The notes under the pieces are model-generated. The model was not told where the DNA came from and searched no databases. It saw only the letters and a program-made list of their open reading frames with translations. Positions 33,617 to 41,185 of a DNA stretch of 64,000 nt are shown here, one piece after another. This stretch comes from Chitinophagaceae bacterium. Lineage in GTDB: Bacteria; Bacteroidota; Bacteroidia; Chitinophagales; Chitinophagaceae. Position numbers and translations under genes: made by a program. How positions within the stretch are numbered: the stretch's first letter is position 1; each line of letters starts with the position of its first letter. Location of the stretch: the NCBI GenBank assembly GCA_023251255.1, contig JAHEZD010000016.1:1-64000 (forward strand), given 5' to 3'.

Positions 33617-34384
33617 ATGAAAGTAGAGAACCTCAGGCCAAATAATCGGGTTGCAGCCTATGTAGAAAGGATACTGGTAATAGAAAATTACCCGATTACG
33701 GCTCCGTTCTCATTGCCCCTATTTGCCAATGGTTTACCAACACTGGTTTTCAAATCGGTAAAGGGAACCATCGGGAACAGTTCCACTACCCATCTTACGC
33801 TGTTCGGGCAGACCATCCTCCCCGAGGCATTGACTTTTGCAGAAGGCTTTGTATTGATTGCCTATTTTTTCAAGCCTTATGCTTTGATTCCAATATTCAA
33901 TGTATCAGCACAGGAATTGACGGATAAACCAATTGACCTGCATTTGTTGGCACCAAAGAAAACCATGGAACTGCAGGAACAATTGCTCAATGCTGGTAGC
34001 ACAACAAACATGATTGGCCTATTGGATAATTATGTTTTCCATTTAATGTGCAATGCTGCAACGGACTGCTCCATCATTGAATATGCTGCCACAAAAATTG
34101 CACACGCCCCTACAAGGGATATATTGACGCTGGTGCAAAAGGAACTGCATATAACCGAAAGGACATTCCAAAGGATGTTTGAAAGGAATATTGGCATTGC
34201 CCCCAATCTTTATAGGCGCATCTGCCAATTCAATTCGGCCTTTCAGCAATTGAACAATAGGAACTTCGATAAGCTATCGGATATTGCTTTTGAAAACGGC
34301 TATGCAGACCAGAGCCACTATATCCGTTCGTTCAAGGAGTTTACCAACCTCACACCCAAGGACTACCTCAATTTTGGTTCATAG
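33617..34384 (+). CDS. AraC family transcriptional regulator
   Basis: 255 residues from the ATG at 33617 (MKVENLRPNNRVAAYVER). The N-terminal ~130 residues are a cupin-like or DUF6597-type sensor. The C-terminal AraC DNA-binding region runs LVQKELHITERTFQRMFERNIGIAPN, then FDKLSDIAFENGYADQSHYIRSFKEF and LTPKDYLNFGS. It sits upstream of a VOC-family gene that has its own promoter and that may be its target. The 21 residues before the ATG in the open frame come from the repeat. Confidence 0.9.
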   Translation: MKVENLRPNNRVAAYVERILVIENYPITAPFSLPLFANGLPTLVFKSVKGTIGNSSTTHLTLFGQTILPEALTFAEGFVLIAYFFKPYALIPIFNVSAQELTDKPIDLHLLAPKKTMELQEQLLNAGSTTNMIGLLDNYVFHLMCNAATDCSIIEYAATKIAHAPTRDILTLVQKELHITERTFQRMFERNIGIAPNLYRRICQFNSAFQQLNNRNFDKLSDIAFENGYADQSHYIRSFKEFTNLTPKDYLNFGS

Positions 34385-34416
34385 CCATCAAGTGGATAAT
34401 GTCGGTTCCGTTCTAT

Positions 34417-34444
34417 TTTGACCTGATTGCCGAATATAGTTTTG
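34417..34444 (+). promoter_or_regulatory. Promoter of the VOC gene (TTTG / TAGTTTTG)
   Basis: TTTG (34417-34420) and TAGTTTTG (34437-34444) resemble the Bacteroidota promoter pair, though the 16-base spacing is slightly short. It lies about 30 bases before the ATG at 34475. Confidence 0.4.
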
Positions 34445-34474
34445 CCAAACATTATTCATTTAAAAAGCAAGAAA

Positions 34475-34897
34475 ATGACAAATCAAATGTATCCCTGTTT
34501 ATGGTTTGATGGACAGGCCAAAGCAGCAGCAGACCATTACTGCTCCATTTTCAAAAACTCAAGCATCACCGCAGAGAACCCCATTGTGGTAACCTTTGAG
34601 CTGAACGGAAATAAGTTCATGGGTTTGAATGGAGGCCCCAAGTACACATTCACCCCTGCCACTTCCTTTGTGATTGAATGCCAGACACAGGAGGAAATTG
34701 ATTATTATTGGGAAAAGCTGGGGGCAGGGGGCAGGTATGACCAGTGTGGTTGGCTTGATGACAAATTCGGGGTGTCATGGCAGGTTGTTCCTTCAGTCCT
34801 GCACGAGTTAATGGCCGACCCTGATAGAGCCCCAAGGGTAATGGGCGCATTTATGAAGATGTCAAAATTTGATATCCAAACTTTAATGGATGCCTAA
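34475..34897 (+). CDS. VOC family protein (PhnB/3-demethylubiquinone methyltransferase-like)
   Basis: 140 residues from the ATG at 34475 (MTNQMYPCLWFDGQAKAAADHYCSIF). It has the usual PhnB-type sequence: a CLWFDGQAKAAADHYCSIF helix, TFELNGNKFMGLNGGP, ECQTQEEIDYYWEKLG, GRYDQCGWLDDKFGVSWQVVP and a terminal MGAFMKMSKFDI. These vicinal-oxygen-chelate fold proteins act on varied substrates; despite the database name, the fold does not support a methyltransferase. The substrate is unknown. Confidence 0.9.
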   Translation: MTNQMYPCLWFDGQAKAAADHYCSIFKNSSITAENPIVVTFELNGNKFMGLNGGPKYTFTPATSFVIECQTQEEIDYYWEKLGAGGRYDQCGWLDDKFGVSWQVVPSVLHELMADPDRAPRVMGAFMKMSKFDIQTLMDA

Positions 34898-35040
34898 ATA
34901 GGTACCTAACTAAATCAATCCTCACTTCCATAAGAACCGCTGGGCCCTTTAGTTCAGTGGTTTTTCTTTATAAGGTTGCAATGGGTACCCGCAAAACCTA
35001 TCTTTAGCTTTTGATTTACCCGATTTAAACTTTGACATGG

Positions 35041-35619
35041 ATGGCAGCAGCACCTGATTTTGACATTGGCCCCACTGGACCTGTTTCCAAAGCGTTTATG
35101 GAAAGGAATATACGGACCTTCAATCAGGCAACTGACTTTGTTAGGCAATTGGCTTATTACCGTAATGCCGACAAGGGCAACCTGTTGACCGTATTCACGG
35201 ATAACTGTGGCACTTGCAGTACCAAGCACGCCTTACTCAAACAATTGGCAGATGAAAACCATTGCGAAGGACTGCAATTGATGGTTGGCCTTTTCAGGAT
35301 GAACGGGACCAATACGCCTGAAGTTTCAGCAACACTTGCCGTTAACCAACTTGACTATATTCCCGAAGCCCATTGCTACCTAATGTATAAGGGCCAAATC
35401 CTGGACTATACGAAACAGGGTGCCGACCCCTCCAATTTTATAGAAGACCTGATTGAGGAAAAGGAGATTGCAGTAACGCAAATCAATGGGTACAAAGTGG
35501 ACTACCATAGAAGCTATTTGATAACTTGGCTCAGCCAAAACGGTCCAATCAATTTATCGCTGAACGATATTTGGGCAATCAGGGAGCAATGCATTCAGGA
35601 CCTTGCTCGAACAGTTTAA
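35041..35619 (+). CDS. Transglutaminase-like protein
   Basis: 192 residues from the ATG at 35041 (MAAAPDFDIGPTGPVSKAFM). A plausible Cys-His-Asp triad is visible: Cys59 in DNCGTCSTKHALLKQLA, His111 in YIPEAHCYLMYKG and Asp122 in LDYT, in the order of transglutaminase-like cysteine enzymes. The fold assignment is inference from motif order. There is no signal peptide. It is monocistronic between the VOC and GNAT genes. The likely role is peptide or amide processing. Confidence 0.6.
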   Translation: MAAAPDFDIGPTGPVSKAFMERNIRTFNQATDFVRQLAYYRNADKGNLLTVFTDNCGTCSTKHALLKQLADENHCEGLQLMVGLFRMNGTNTPEVSATLAVNQLDYIPEAHCYLMYKGQILDYTKQGADPSNFIEDLIEEKEIAVTQINGYKVDYHRSYLITWLSQNGPINLSLNDIWAIREQCIQDLARTV

Positions 35620-35797
35620 AGAAAGTAGAAAACGATTGGTGGTAAAGCATGGTCATTTAACAATTGTAGATAGATGGTACTTATTGCATGATAGGCCCTT
35701 GCGCCTTTACAATTCCATTTATATTTGACACAGGGTTTTGCACGCACCGCAGAACCCTAATCCTTAACATATACTAACTATTCAGGTAAATAACCTT

Positions 35798-36253
35798 ATG
35801 ATATCTTTCAGGAAGATCGAGGAAAAAGACGGTCCCTTTATTCAAAAGCTCTACCGCAGCACGCGGGAAAGGGAACTGGACCAAACCAACTGGCCGGAAG
35901 ACCAGAAACACATGTTCATTGTGATGCAACTGATTGCGCAGTTGGCAGATTATGAAAAAAAGTTCAAGGATGCCAGCTACCAGTTGATACTCTATAAGAA
36001 GGAGCCAGCAGGGCGTTTGTACCTTTGGGAATCGGAGCGTGAAATCCGGATCATTGATATGTCGTTGTTACCTGCATTCCAAGGTAAGGGGATCGGGAAG
36101 GATATTTTGAGCAATATCATCCAGGAGGCCAAGCAGAAAAATAAAATTGCCTCCTTATACGTAACCGTAGACCATCCCGCCAAGAAAATGTACGAGCGTA
36201 TTGGCTTCAAAAAGGTGAGCGGTACGCTTACGCATGAGTATATGGAAGCTTAG
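35798..36253 (+). CDS. GNAT family N-acetyltransferase
   Basis: A 151-residue acetyl-CoA-dependent transferase: ISFRKIEEKDGPFIQKLYRST at the start, AGRLYLWESEREIRIIDMSLLPAFQGKGIGKDILSNI with the QGKGIG acetyl-CoA-binding turn, and a KKMYERIGFKKV tail. The substrate is unknown. It appears monocistronic. Confidence 0.92.
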   Translation: MISFRKIEEKDGPFIQKLYRSTRERELDQTNWPEDQKHMFIVMQLIAQLADYEKKFKDASYQLILYKKEPAGRLYLWESEREIRIIDMSLLPAFQGKGIGKDILSNIIQEAKQKNKIASLYVTVDHPAKKMYERIGFKKVSGTLTHEYMEA

Positions 36254-36284
36254 AAGCTAATCAATAAAACATAAACCTTATTGT

Positions 36285-36360
36285 CACAAGGAGCCTGTCG
36301 AAATGCGACTAACGAAATCTGTCTTCGTGAGATTGCCTTCGAGGGCCTCAGGCTGACAAC
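36285..36360. repeat. Short palindromic repeat fragment
   Basis: Contains GGAGCCTGTCGAAATG and CCTTCGAGGGCCTCAGGCTGACA, the REP-like core without outer ends. It lies between convergent genes. Confidence 0.55.
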
Positions 36361-36384
36361 CCTCTACAAACCAAGTTCAGTTAG

Positions 36385-36810
36385 TCAATAATTGGGGAAC
36401 CCATCCAGCCATGTTTTGGTAGCTGTTTCAAAAAGATGTGTACTGCTGCCATTGGTAATGACCAGGAAGGCCACATCCAGATAAGCGTTGTAATTGATGA
36501 CCTGTGTAATCACCGCATCGTTCAATACAACAGCCATTTCCTTGCACTCCACAATCATCCATGGTTGGTCATTTTTGTACACCACAATATCATAGCGTTT
36601 CTTGATGTCCTTGGTCTTTATTTCCTTTTCCACTGAAATCAGGCTGATTGGGTATTGCTTTACCTGTACCAACCATTGCAGGAAATTCTGCCGCACCCAT
36701 TCTTCCGGCGTGAGCCTTGTCCACTGCTTCCTCACTTCATCGAAAATGAATTCTTTGTTGCCTTCTTCCTTGATGCGGAAATTGTGTTGGGGATAAGCTA
36801 CTTTTATCAT
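36385..36810 (-). CDS. HsdR N-terminal-like (PD-(D/E)XK) nuclease domain protein
   Basis: A 141-residue stand-alone domain resembling the N-terminus of type I restriction subunit HsdR. The PD-(D/E)XK-type core is KRYDIVVYKNDQPWMIVECKE (Asp, then Glu-x-Lys), preceded by EEWVRQNFLQWLV. Such short proteins are widespread in Bacteroidota and are annotated by domain only; they lack the helicase motor of HsdR. No hsdS or hsdM genes are present, so a classical type I system is excluded. Confidence 0.85.
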   Translation of the reverse strand: MIKVAYPQHNFRIKEEGNKEFIFDEVRKQWTRLTPEEWVRQNFLQWLVQVKQYPISLISVEKEIKTKDIKKRYDIVVYKNDQPWMIVECKEMAVVLNDAVITQVINYNAYLDVAFLVITNGSSTHLFETATKTWLDGFPNY

Positions 36811-36903
36811 TAAACTGACGGTGGATGGTTGACGGTGGACGGTAACATACCCCTATAGGAACGGGCTATCCGTTTGCTCAAATATCATAACTTTAAAATA
36901 AAA
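36811..36903. other. GACGGTGGA-rich repeat, left flank of four-helix gene
   Basis: Contains GACGGTGGATGGTTGACGGT followed by GGACGGTAAC at about 36816-36845, a tandem run of GACGGTGGA/TTGACGGT words. An inverted relative (CATCCATAGGTTGCGGTCAA, then ACGGTCCAC and GGTCAACCGTCAA) follows the next gene, so the gene is bracketed by inverted copies. Confidence 0.55.
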
Positions 36904-37263
36904 ATGGCATTTAAGTTTGAATCATTGAAAGTCTGGCAATCATCGCTGGTACTTGGTGAGAAAATAAATTTGCTTACAGAAGGGTTTCCCCAAAAAGAGA
37001 TCTACAACTTGAATGCACAAATCAGGAGGGCGGCAGATAGCATCGGACTGAATATTGCAGAAGGTTCTACAGGCCATTCAAATGCAGAGCAGATAAGGTT
37101 CCTTGTTTTTGCTAACCGCTCCACATTGGAAGTCGTGGCCTGTTTAATAAAAGCAAAGCTCCGCAATTATGTAAATGAAGTTACCTTCGCCGAATTATAC
37201 AGCGATTGTGAAGCGCTATCCAAAATGCTTAATGCCTTTATCAATAGCTTAAGCAAGCAATAA
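36904..37263 (+). CDS. Four-helix-bundle (S23/IVP-like) protein
   Basis: A 119-residue protein of the 23S-rRNA-intervening-sequence-protein family: FKFESLKVWQSSLVLGEKIN, LNAQIRRAADSIGLNIAEGSTGHS and a terminal helix. Family members include the avd accessory protein of diversity-generating retroelements, but most lone chromosomal copies have no known function. There is no reverse transcriptase in the window, so a retroelement role is not supported. The gene is bracketed by inverted GACGGTGGA-type repeats, suggesting a repeat-associated unit. Confidence 0.9.
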   Translation: MAFKFESLKVWQSSLVLGEKINLLTEGFPQKEIYNLNAQIRRAADSIGLNIAEGSTGHSNAEQIRFLVFANRSTLEVVACLIKAKLRNYVNEVTFAELYSDCEALSKMLNAFINSLSKQ

Positions 37264-37335
37264 GTAATAATCGTTATCAACCATCCATAGGTTGCGGTCA
37301 AACGGTCCACAGTCTATGGTCAACCGTCAATTAAT
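37264..37335. repeat. GACGGTGGA-rich repeat, right flank of four-helix gene
   Basis: CATCCATAGGTTGCGGTCAA, then ACGGTCCACAGTCTATGGTC and AACCGTCAA, broadly the inverse of the segment at 36816-36845. It directly precedes the AMP nucleosidase ATG. Confidence 0.5.
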
Positions 37336-38106
37336 ATGAAGACAAAAGAAGAAATCGTACAGAACTGGCTGCCCCGTTATACAGGAGAGAAACTCGAAAA
37401 TTTCGGTAAATATATACTGCTGACCAACTTCAGCAACTATGTGGAAATGTTCGCCCAATGGAACAAGGTGGAAGTGGTGGGCAGGGACAGGCCCATGCAA
37501 TGTGCCACAGCAGACGGCATCACCATCATCAACTTTGGTATGGGCAGCCCCGGTGCAGCTACGGTGATGGACCTACTGAGTGCCATACACCCCGAAGCAG
37601 TCCTGTTCCTGGGCAAATGCGGTGGGCTCAAGAAACGCAATAAGATTGGTGACCTGATACTGCCCATAGCAGCCATAAGGGGGGAGGGTACGTCCAACGA
37701 TTACTTCCCGGCAGAAGTTCCGGCACTGCCTGCCTTCGCTCTGCAGAAAGCCATCTCCACCACCATTCGTGAATATGAAGTGGATTACTGGACAGGTACC
37801 GTGTACACCACCAACCGCCGCGTGTGGGAACATGATGAGGAGTTCAAGGAGAAACTGACCATTATGCGGGCATACGCCATCGATATGGAAACAGCCACCA
37901 TCTTCACGGTTGGTTTCTATAACAAGATCCCTACGGGCGCCCTGTTGCTGGTAAGCGATAACCCCATGATACCGGAAGGTGTGAAAACAGAGGCCAGCGA
38001 TAAGGTCGTTACATCGGGCTTTGTGGAAAAGCATATCAAGATCGGTATCGACTCCTTGAAGCAATTGATCAACAATGGTGCAACGGTTAGGCACTTGAAG
38101 TTCTAA
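37336..38106 (+). CDS. amn: AMP nucleosidase (short form)
   Basis: A 256-residue enzyme expected to cleave AMP to adenine and ribose 5-phosphate. It shows the nucleoside-phosphorylase-fold core: TIINFGMGSPGAATVMDLLS, AVLFLGKCGGLKKRNKIGDL and AYAIDMETATIFTVGFYNKI, with the Met-Glu purine-site signature. It lacks the ~200-residue N-terminal regulatory domain of the E. coli enzyme; this short form is usual in Bacteroidota. A strong terminator follows immediately. Confidence 0.9.
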   Translation: MKTKEEIVQNWLPRYTGEKLENFGKYILLTNFSNYVEMFAQWNKVEVVGRDRPMQCATADGITIINFGMGSPGAATVMDLLSAIHPEAVLFLGKCGGLKKRNKIGDLILPIAAIRGEGTSNDYFPAEVPALPAFALQKAISTTIREYEVDYWTGTVYTTNRRVWEHDEEFKEKLTIMRAYAIDMETATIFTVGFYNKIPTGALLLVSDNPMIPEGVKTEASDKVVTSGFVEKHIKIGIDSLKQLINNGATVRHLKF

Positions 38107-38120
38107 TGATACCATGAACC

Positions 38121-38148
38121 GGCCCTGAATTTTCAGGGCCTTTTTATT
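38121..38148 (+). terminator. Rho-independent terminator of amn
   Basis: Perfect 8-bp stem GGCCCTGA (38121-38128) / TCAGGGCC (38133-38140), 4-nt loop, followed by TTTTTATT. It lies 14 bp after the stop. Confidence 0.85.
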
Positions 38149-39004
38149 GCAATAAACTGTTCACCACCTCTGTCCAGTACAGCAACCTTTCATTGAACAG
38201 TTGCTTTGCCTCATAGATGATGGCCTGGTGATGGGTGACCACATAACGCATGGTGGTATTGTCCGAATAACCACTGATGTTCTGGGAGAACAATAGGTCC
38301 AGTGCCGTAGCATTGCCAAAAATGGCTTTCAGGTCTTCCAGTTTGGCCATATCGTTCACATTGCTGCTGTTCATCAATGGCAATATGTGTTCATGGTAAA
38401 CCTTCCTCACCATATCCTGAATGGCTAACCCCTTTTCCACGGCCAGGTTATCCTTTGCAGGGTTCTCGTAATTGAAGAAACTGCCATCGAACAGGGTGGT
38501 CAGTTCATAGTTATCGCCCGTATGGTAGCTGCTGTTGAAGAAATACTTATCTGGAAGCACAAAGCAGAACCTGCCTGTTTCACTATGGTTCAAAGCATTG
38601 AACCAATCTTCCAGCGGCAGTGGCCACTGTTTGTTGATGGCAGGGTCCAGTACATAGGTCTCCGTCCTGCCATCATGCGCCACCCTGACCATCGGTGCCA
38701 CATGGTAGCTCCATTCCAGCAGCCCATTGGGGGAGAGGTGCTTTTCGTCCTGCCTGCTCACCATGCCCGCATTGTCCAGGAACAGTGCTGCAGGTGCAAA
38801 CAACCATACTTTACAATGGTCAATATTGAATTTCTTCTGCAGTACCAGGCTCATGATCTGTGCCCGCTGCTGGCAGCCACCATGGGGGAACCCGAATTCA
38901 ATGGCCCAATCATTGGCCAGGCTATTGAATGCCGTTTCTATCAGCGGCATTTGGTAGGACTGCAATAAATCAATAGCTGCGTATGGTAAATAAGTTGGCT
39001 GCAT
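38144..39004 (-). CDS. Protein-glutamine glutaminase-like protein
   Basis: A 286-residue protein matching the protein-glutaminase family by triad: Cys44 in GFPHGGCQQRAQIMSL, His101 in EWSYHVAPMVRV and Asp120 in TYVLDPAINKQWPL. Such enzymes deamidate glutamine side chains of proteins. There is no recognisable signal peptide, so it may act in the cytoplasm or leave by another route. The long C-terminal part (~150-286) has no known domain. It is convergent with amn. Confidence 0.8.
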   Translation of the reverse strand: MQPTYLPYAAIDLLQSYQMPLIETAFNSLANDWAIEFGFPHGGCQQRAQIMSLVLQKKFNIDHCKVWLFAPAALFLDNAGMVSRQDEKHLSPNGLLEWSYHVAPMVRVAHDGRTETYVLDPAINKQWPLPLEDWFNALNHSETGRFCFVLPDKYFFNSSYHTGDNYELTTLFDGSFFNYENPAKDNLAVEKGLAIQDMVRKVYHEHILPLMNSSNVNDMAKLEDLKAIFGNATALDLLFSQNISGYSDNTTMRYVVTHHQAIIYEAKQLFNERLLYWTEVVNSLLQ

Positions 39005-39130
39005 TAAAACGGGGGAATGTGGAAGCGTAATTGCTTCTGTGCAAGTATAGGGAATAAAATGGAGCGGACTCTATAATATTAAGAAGTCCGGGGGAAGTGA
39101 TTGCAGACCTGCCGCATTTTTTAACTAAAA

Positions 39131-39262
39131 AATAAATGTCCTCAAATTTTTTGTCCTCAAAAAAAATAGGACATTTAAAGTGAGGACATTTGTGTTCCCA
39201 ATAAATGTCCTCATTTTTTTGTCCTCAAAATAAAAAGGGCATTTAAATGAGGACATTTTTTG
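39131..39262 (+). promoter_or_regulatory. Duplicated 14-bp-period hairpin upstream of HTH gene (locus 2)
   Basis: Two tandem units. Unit 1 (about 39131-39192) has TGTCCTCA at 39137 and 39152 and inverted words AGGACA and TGAGGACA. Unit 2 (about 39203-39262) has TGTCCTCA at 39206 and 39220 (14 apart) and GGGCATTT and TGAGGACA. The arms and T-tract spacers mirror the hairpin at 3571-3624, but with a different word. The right arm ends 20 bp before the HTH start codon, a position suited to an operator or leader RNA. Confidence 0.75.
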
Positions 39263-39282
39263 TCAACCTAAAAAAGAAAGCG

Positions 39283-39813
39283 ATGATTGACAACATATCA
39301 CTGGCAGCGGAAATTCGGGAACTCACCGGCATCAGTAAACGGGAACTGGCAAAATGGTTTGATATGGATCAAAGTGCATTGAGCAAGTCCAATTTGGGCC
39401 ACCGTGGCATACCGCTACATGCTGGGAGCCTTGAAGTGGATATGCATGCAGCCATGCGGAAGCTGGTAATAAATGAAGTTCCAGCAATGGATACGGTGAA
39501 TAAAGACAAAATACTTAACCATGCCATCCAGTGCCGTAGACGGTACACCCTCCTGCAATTTAAACTGGATAAAATGAAACATGCTTACAAGCAGGCAGTT
39601 ACCCGGCTTGCGCTAATGGAAACCAATCCACCCAATAGACACTTACCTGAACCGGTTAGGCAAAACTGGATAGAGAGCCAATGCTACTACGCCAAAAAGA
39701 TAATGGAGGACACTGGATGGTATGCCCAAACACAAATAACCATAAGGATGGCGGTGCTGGAAAGGGAGGCTGAGCTTTATGAAGCGGCTGCAAATACAAT
39801 CATAAACCAGTGA
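39283..39813 (+). CDS. Small HTH protein with helical C-terminus (hairpin-associated, locus 2)
   Basis: 176 residues from the ATG at 39283 (MIDNISLAAEIRELTGISKRE). The N-terminal ~55 residues are a helix-turn-helix (TGISKRELAKWFDMDQSALSK); the rest is helical and basic (HAIQCRRRYTLLQFKLDKMK, YYAKKIMED). The architecture matches the protein at 3694, although sequence identity is low, and both follow a hairpin with paired repeat words. An in-frame ATG at 39247 lies inside the hairpin arm and is unlikely to be the start. DNA-binding is inferred; the role is unknown. Confidence 0.7.
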   Translation: MIDNISLAAEIRELTGISKRELAKWFDMDQSALSKSNLGHRGIPLHAGSLEVDMHAAMRKLVINEVPAMDTVNKDKILNHAIQCRRRYTLLQFKLDKMKHAYKQAVTRLALMETNPPNRHLPEPVRQNWIESQCYYAKKIMEDTGWYAQTQITIRMAVLEREAELYEAAANTIINQ

Positions 39814-39836
39814 AGAAAAAGATGAGGACCAGCATT

Positions 39837-39962
39837 TTAAACTGATTCATCCAGTTTCTCTTCGCTTTCTATCTTCACTTGGTTGTACAATTGTTCAATT
39901 TTTTCCATGGGCACAGTTTGGCCTTCCAACCGCATAGTGTTGTAAACGGACGTAACTACCAT
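39837..39962 (-). CDS. Small VbhA-like antitoxin candidate, orphan
   Basis: 41 residues from the ATG at 39962 (MVVTSVYNTMRLEGQTVPME). The segment NTMRLEGQTVPMEKIEQL resembles the inhibitory helix region of VbhA-like antitoxins to Fic proteins (consensus about RLEG...). The full open frame from a TTG at 40028 would add 22 residues. No Fic-domain gene is adjacent, so it may be an orphan, a fragment or a chance resemblance. Confidence 0.35.
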   Translation of the reverse strand: MVVTSVYNTMRLEGQTVPMEKIEQLYNQVKIESEEKLDESV

Positions 39963-40105
39963 TTTCTTAACGCAATCTAGATTGCCGAAGCACTTGTATG
40001 TTTGCCTGATTGTCGTACTATAATGCAAAATAGCTATTCCTAAATTTATATAATGGAGTAAAATAAAGGCAGTACAGTCAATTCGGTAAATCTTATCTTA
40101 GTCCA

Positions 40106-40471
40106 ATGAATTGCTTATTTGCTTTGTTTATGGTGTTCAATGCTTATGCTTCGCCAAGGGAGCCCAGTTATCAAACGAATACAGGGAACAGTACCTATAC
40201 AGATTCATTTTATTACCACTACAATTTGCTTGATTCCATTTCAAAGGCTCCTAGTTGCCCTTCCGATAATAGCTGTGAAGTTTCTGTAAGGTATTGTGAA
40301 AGGGTTACGGATATCAAAGCCCATCCTGACAGTGATTGCTTTTTTCGTTATTGCTTCACAAAAATGGATTTACTAAATTGGCTTAATTGGTACAAGGAAC
40401 ACAACATTAATAAGGGCTTGAAATATTTCTCAAAGCCCCGTCCATCACTGCCGAAAGCACTGAAGCCTTAA
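40106..40471 (+). CDS. Orphan protein A of a tandem paralogous pair
   Basis: 121 residues with a hydrophobic start (MNCLFALFMVFNAYA) that could be a short signal peptide or anchor. It has no known domain. The next gene, at 40546, encodes a recognisable paralogue: both share TDSFYYHY/LDSFYYHY, a VRY.E..T.I.AH segment, a phenylalanine-threonine MDL.NW..WYK block and an LPK/TPLKP-type end. The pair is 75 bp apart in the same direction. Local duplication of an unknown, possibly immunity or surface, protein family is the simplest reading. Confidence 0.65.
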   Translation: MNCLFALFMVFNAYASPREPSYQTNTGNSTYTDSFYYHYNLLDSISKAPSCPSDNSCEVSVRYCERVTDIKAHPDSDCFFRYCFTKMDLLNWLNWYKEHNINKGLKYFSKPRPSLPKALKP

Positions 40472-40545
40472 ACTTAGGTATTGGTTAACATATGCCGCAA
40501 CAGTCATGAAATTGAAAAGCTTATAATTGGAATCAATTTACCTAT

Positions 40546-40887
40546 ATGAATTACTTTTTGGCTCTCTATATTTTATTCAATAGTTATAATGCCCCAAAAG
40601 GCAGCCACAATGGGCCATCCCCCGTTGTTGAAATCAACACCCATCTCGATTCATTCTACTACCATTACAAAAAGCTGTCACTTGCAACAGATAGGTACTA
40701 CAACGGAGTCAAGTACATGCCATCTGTGCGGTACCTTGAAAAGTTCACAGGTATTGTGGCGCACAGTGGCGGGGATTATGTTGGTTGGTATTCATTTACA
40801 GGAATGGACTTAACCAATTGGTCAGGCTGGTATAAAAAGAACTATTCAAAAATACATCCACTATTGCCCACACCATTAAAGCCTTAA
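40546..40887 (+). CDS. Orphan protein B of a tandem paralogous pair
   Basis: 113 residues starting MNYFLALYILFNSYNAP, similar to the neighbour at 40106 in length, hydrophobic start, LDSFYYHYKKL block, VRYLEKFTGIVAH block and DLTNWSGWYKKN block. No known domain. Three cysteines present in the first paralogue (CPSDNSCEV, YCERV) are missing here, so disulfide status differs. A hairpin at 40985-41010 may terminate the pair. Confidence 0.65.
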   Translation: MNYFLALYILFNSYNAPKGSHNGPSPVVEINTHLDSFYYHYKKLSLATDRYYNGVKYMPSVRYLEKFTGIVAHSGGDYVGWYSFTGMDLTNWSGWYKKNYSKIHPLLPTPLKP

Positions 40888-41117
40888 CAAGGTTAGCGGG
40901 GAAACACGAAGAAAACTCAATACAGCAGTTTGAATTGGTTCGGTCATTGTGAAAAGCATTATCCAATCAAGAGCGCAGTAACCGCTGACGGGGCTGGAAG
41001 CCGCCGTCAGGGTTAAAAAACAAGTACAGTTTTGTGATGTTCAAATAGACAGGGCCGACTGTTTACCTGATTCATTATCCATAATTCCTTCCCACATTTA
41101 CGATAGCCCCCAAACCT

Positions 41118-41125
41118 TACCTTTG
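41118..41125 (+). promoter_or_regulatory. Bacteroidota -7 promoter element for prfC
   Basis: TACCTTTG matches TAnnTTTG exactly and lies 86 bases before the prfC ATG. The leader then includes the hairpin at 41150-41185. Confidence 0.45.
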
Positions 41126-41149
41126 CCGCCATTTAGCAAATAGGGGATG

Positions 41150-41185
41150 GGTAATGGTTCATGGTAGAAGCCATGAACCATTACC
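41150..41185 (+). promoter_or_regulatory. Perfect leader hairpin before prfC
   Basis: GGTAATGGTTCATGG (41150-41164) and CCATGAACCATTACC (41171-41185) form a perfect 15-bp stem with a 6-nt loop. It ends 26 bases before the ATG. A further ATGAACCATGAAC word follows. It could affect prfC expression, or be a member of the GGTTGACC/GGTTCATGG-type repeat family. Confidence 0.6.

Noticed and set aside
36385-36810. Type I restriction-modification system
   Set aside because: Only a stand-alone HsdR N-terminal-like domain; no hsdM, hsdS or helicase part.
36904-37263. Diversity-generating retroelement (avd-like four-helix protein)
   Set aside because: No reverse transcriptase, template repeat or variable gene in the window.
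39131-39262. CRISPR array
   Set aside because: Repeat word is 8 nt with 6-7 nt T-rich spacers and inverted copies; no cas genes.
39131-39262. Type III toxin-antitoxin RNA repeats
   Set aside because: Tandem units are palindromic rather than pseudoknot-like repeats, and the downstream protein has an HTH and not a ToxN-type fold.
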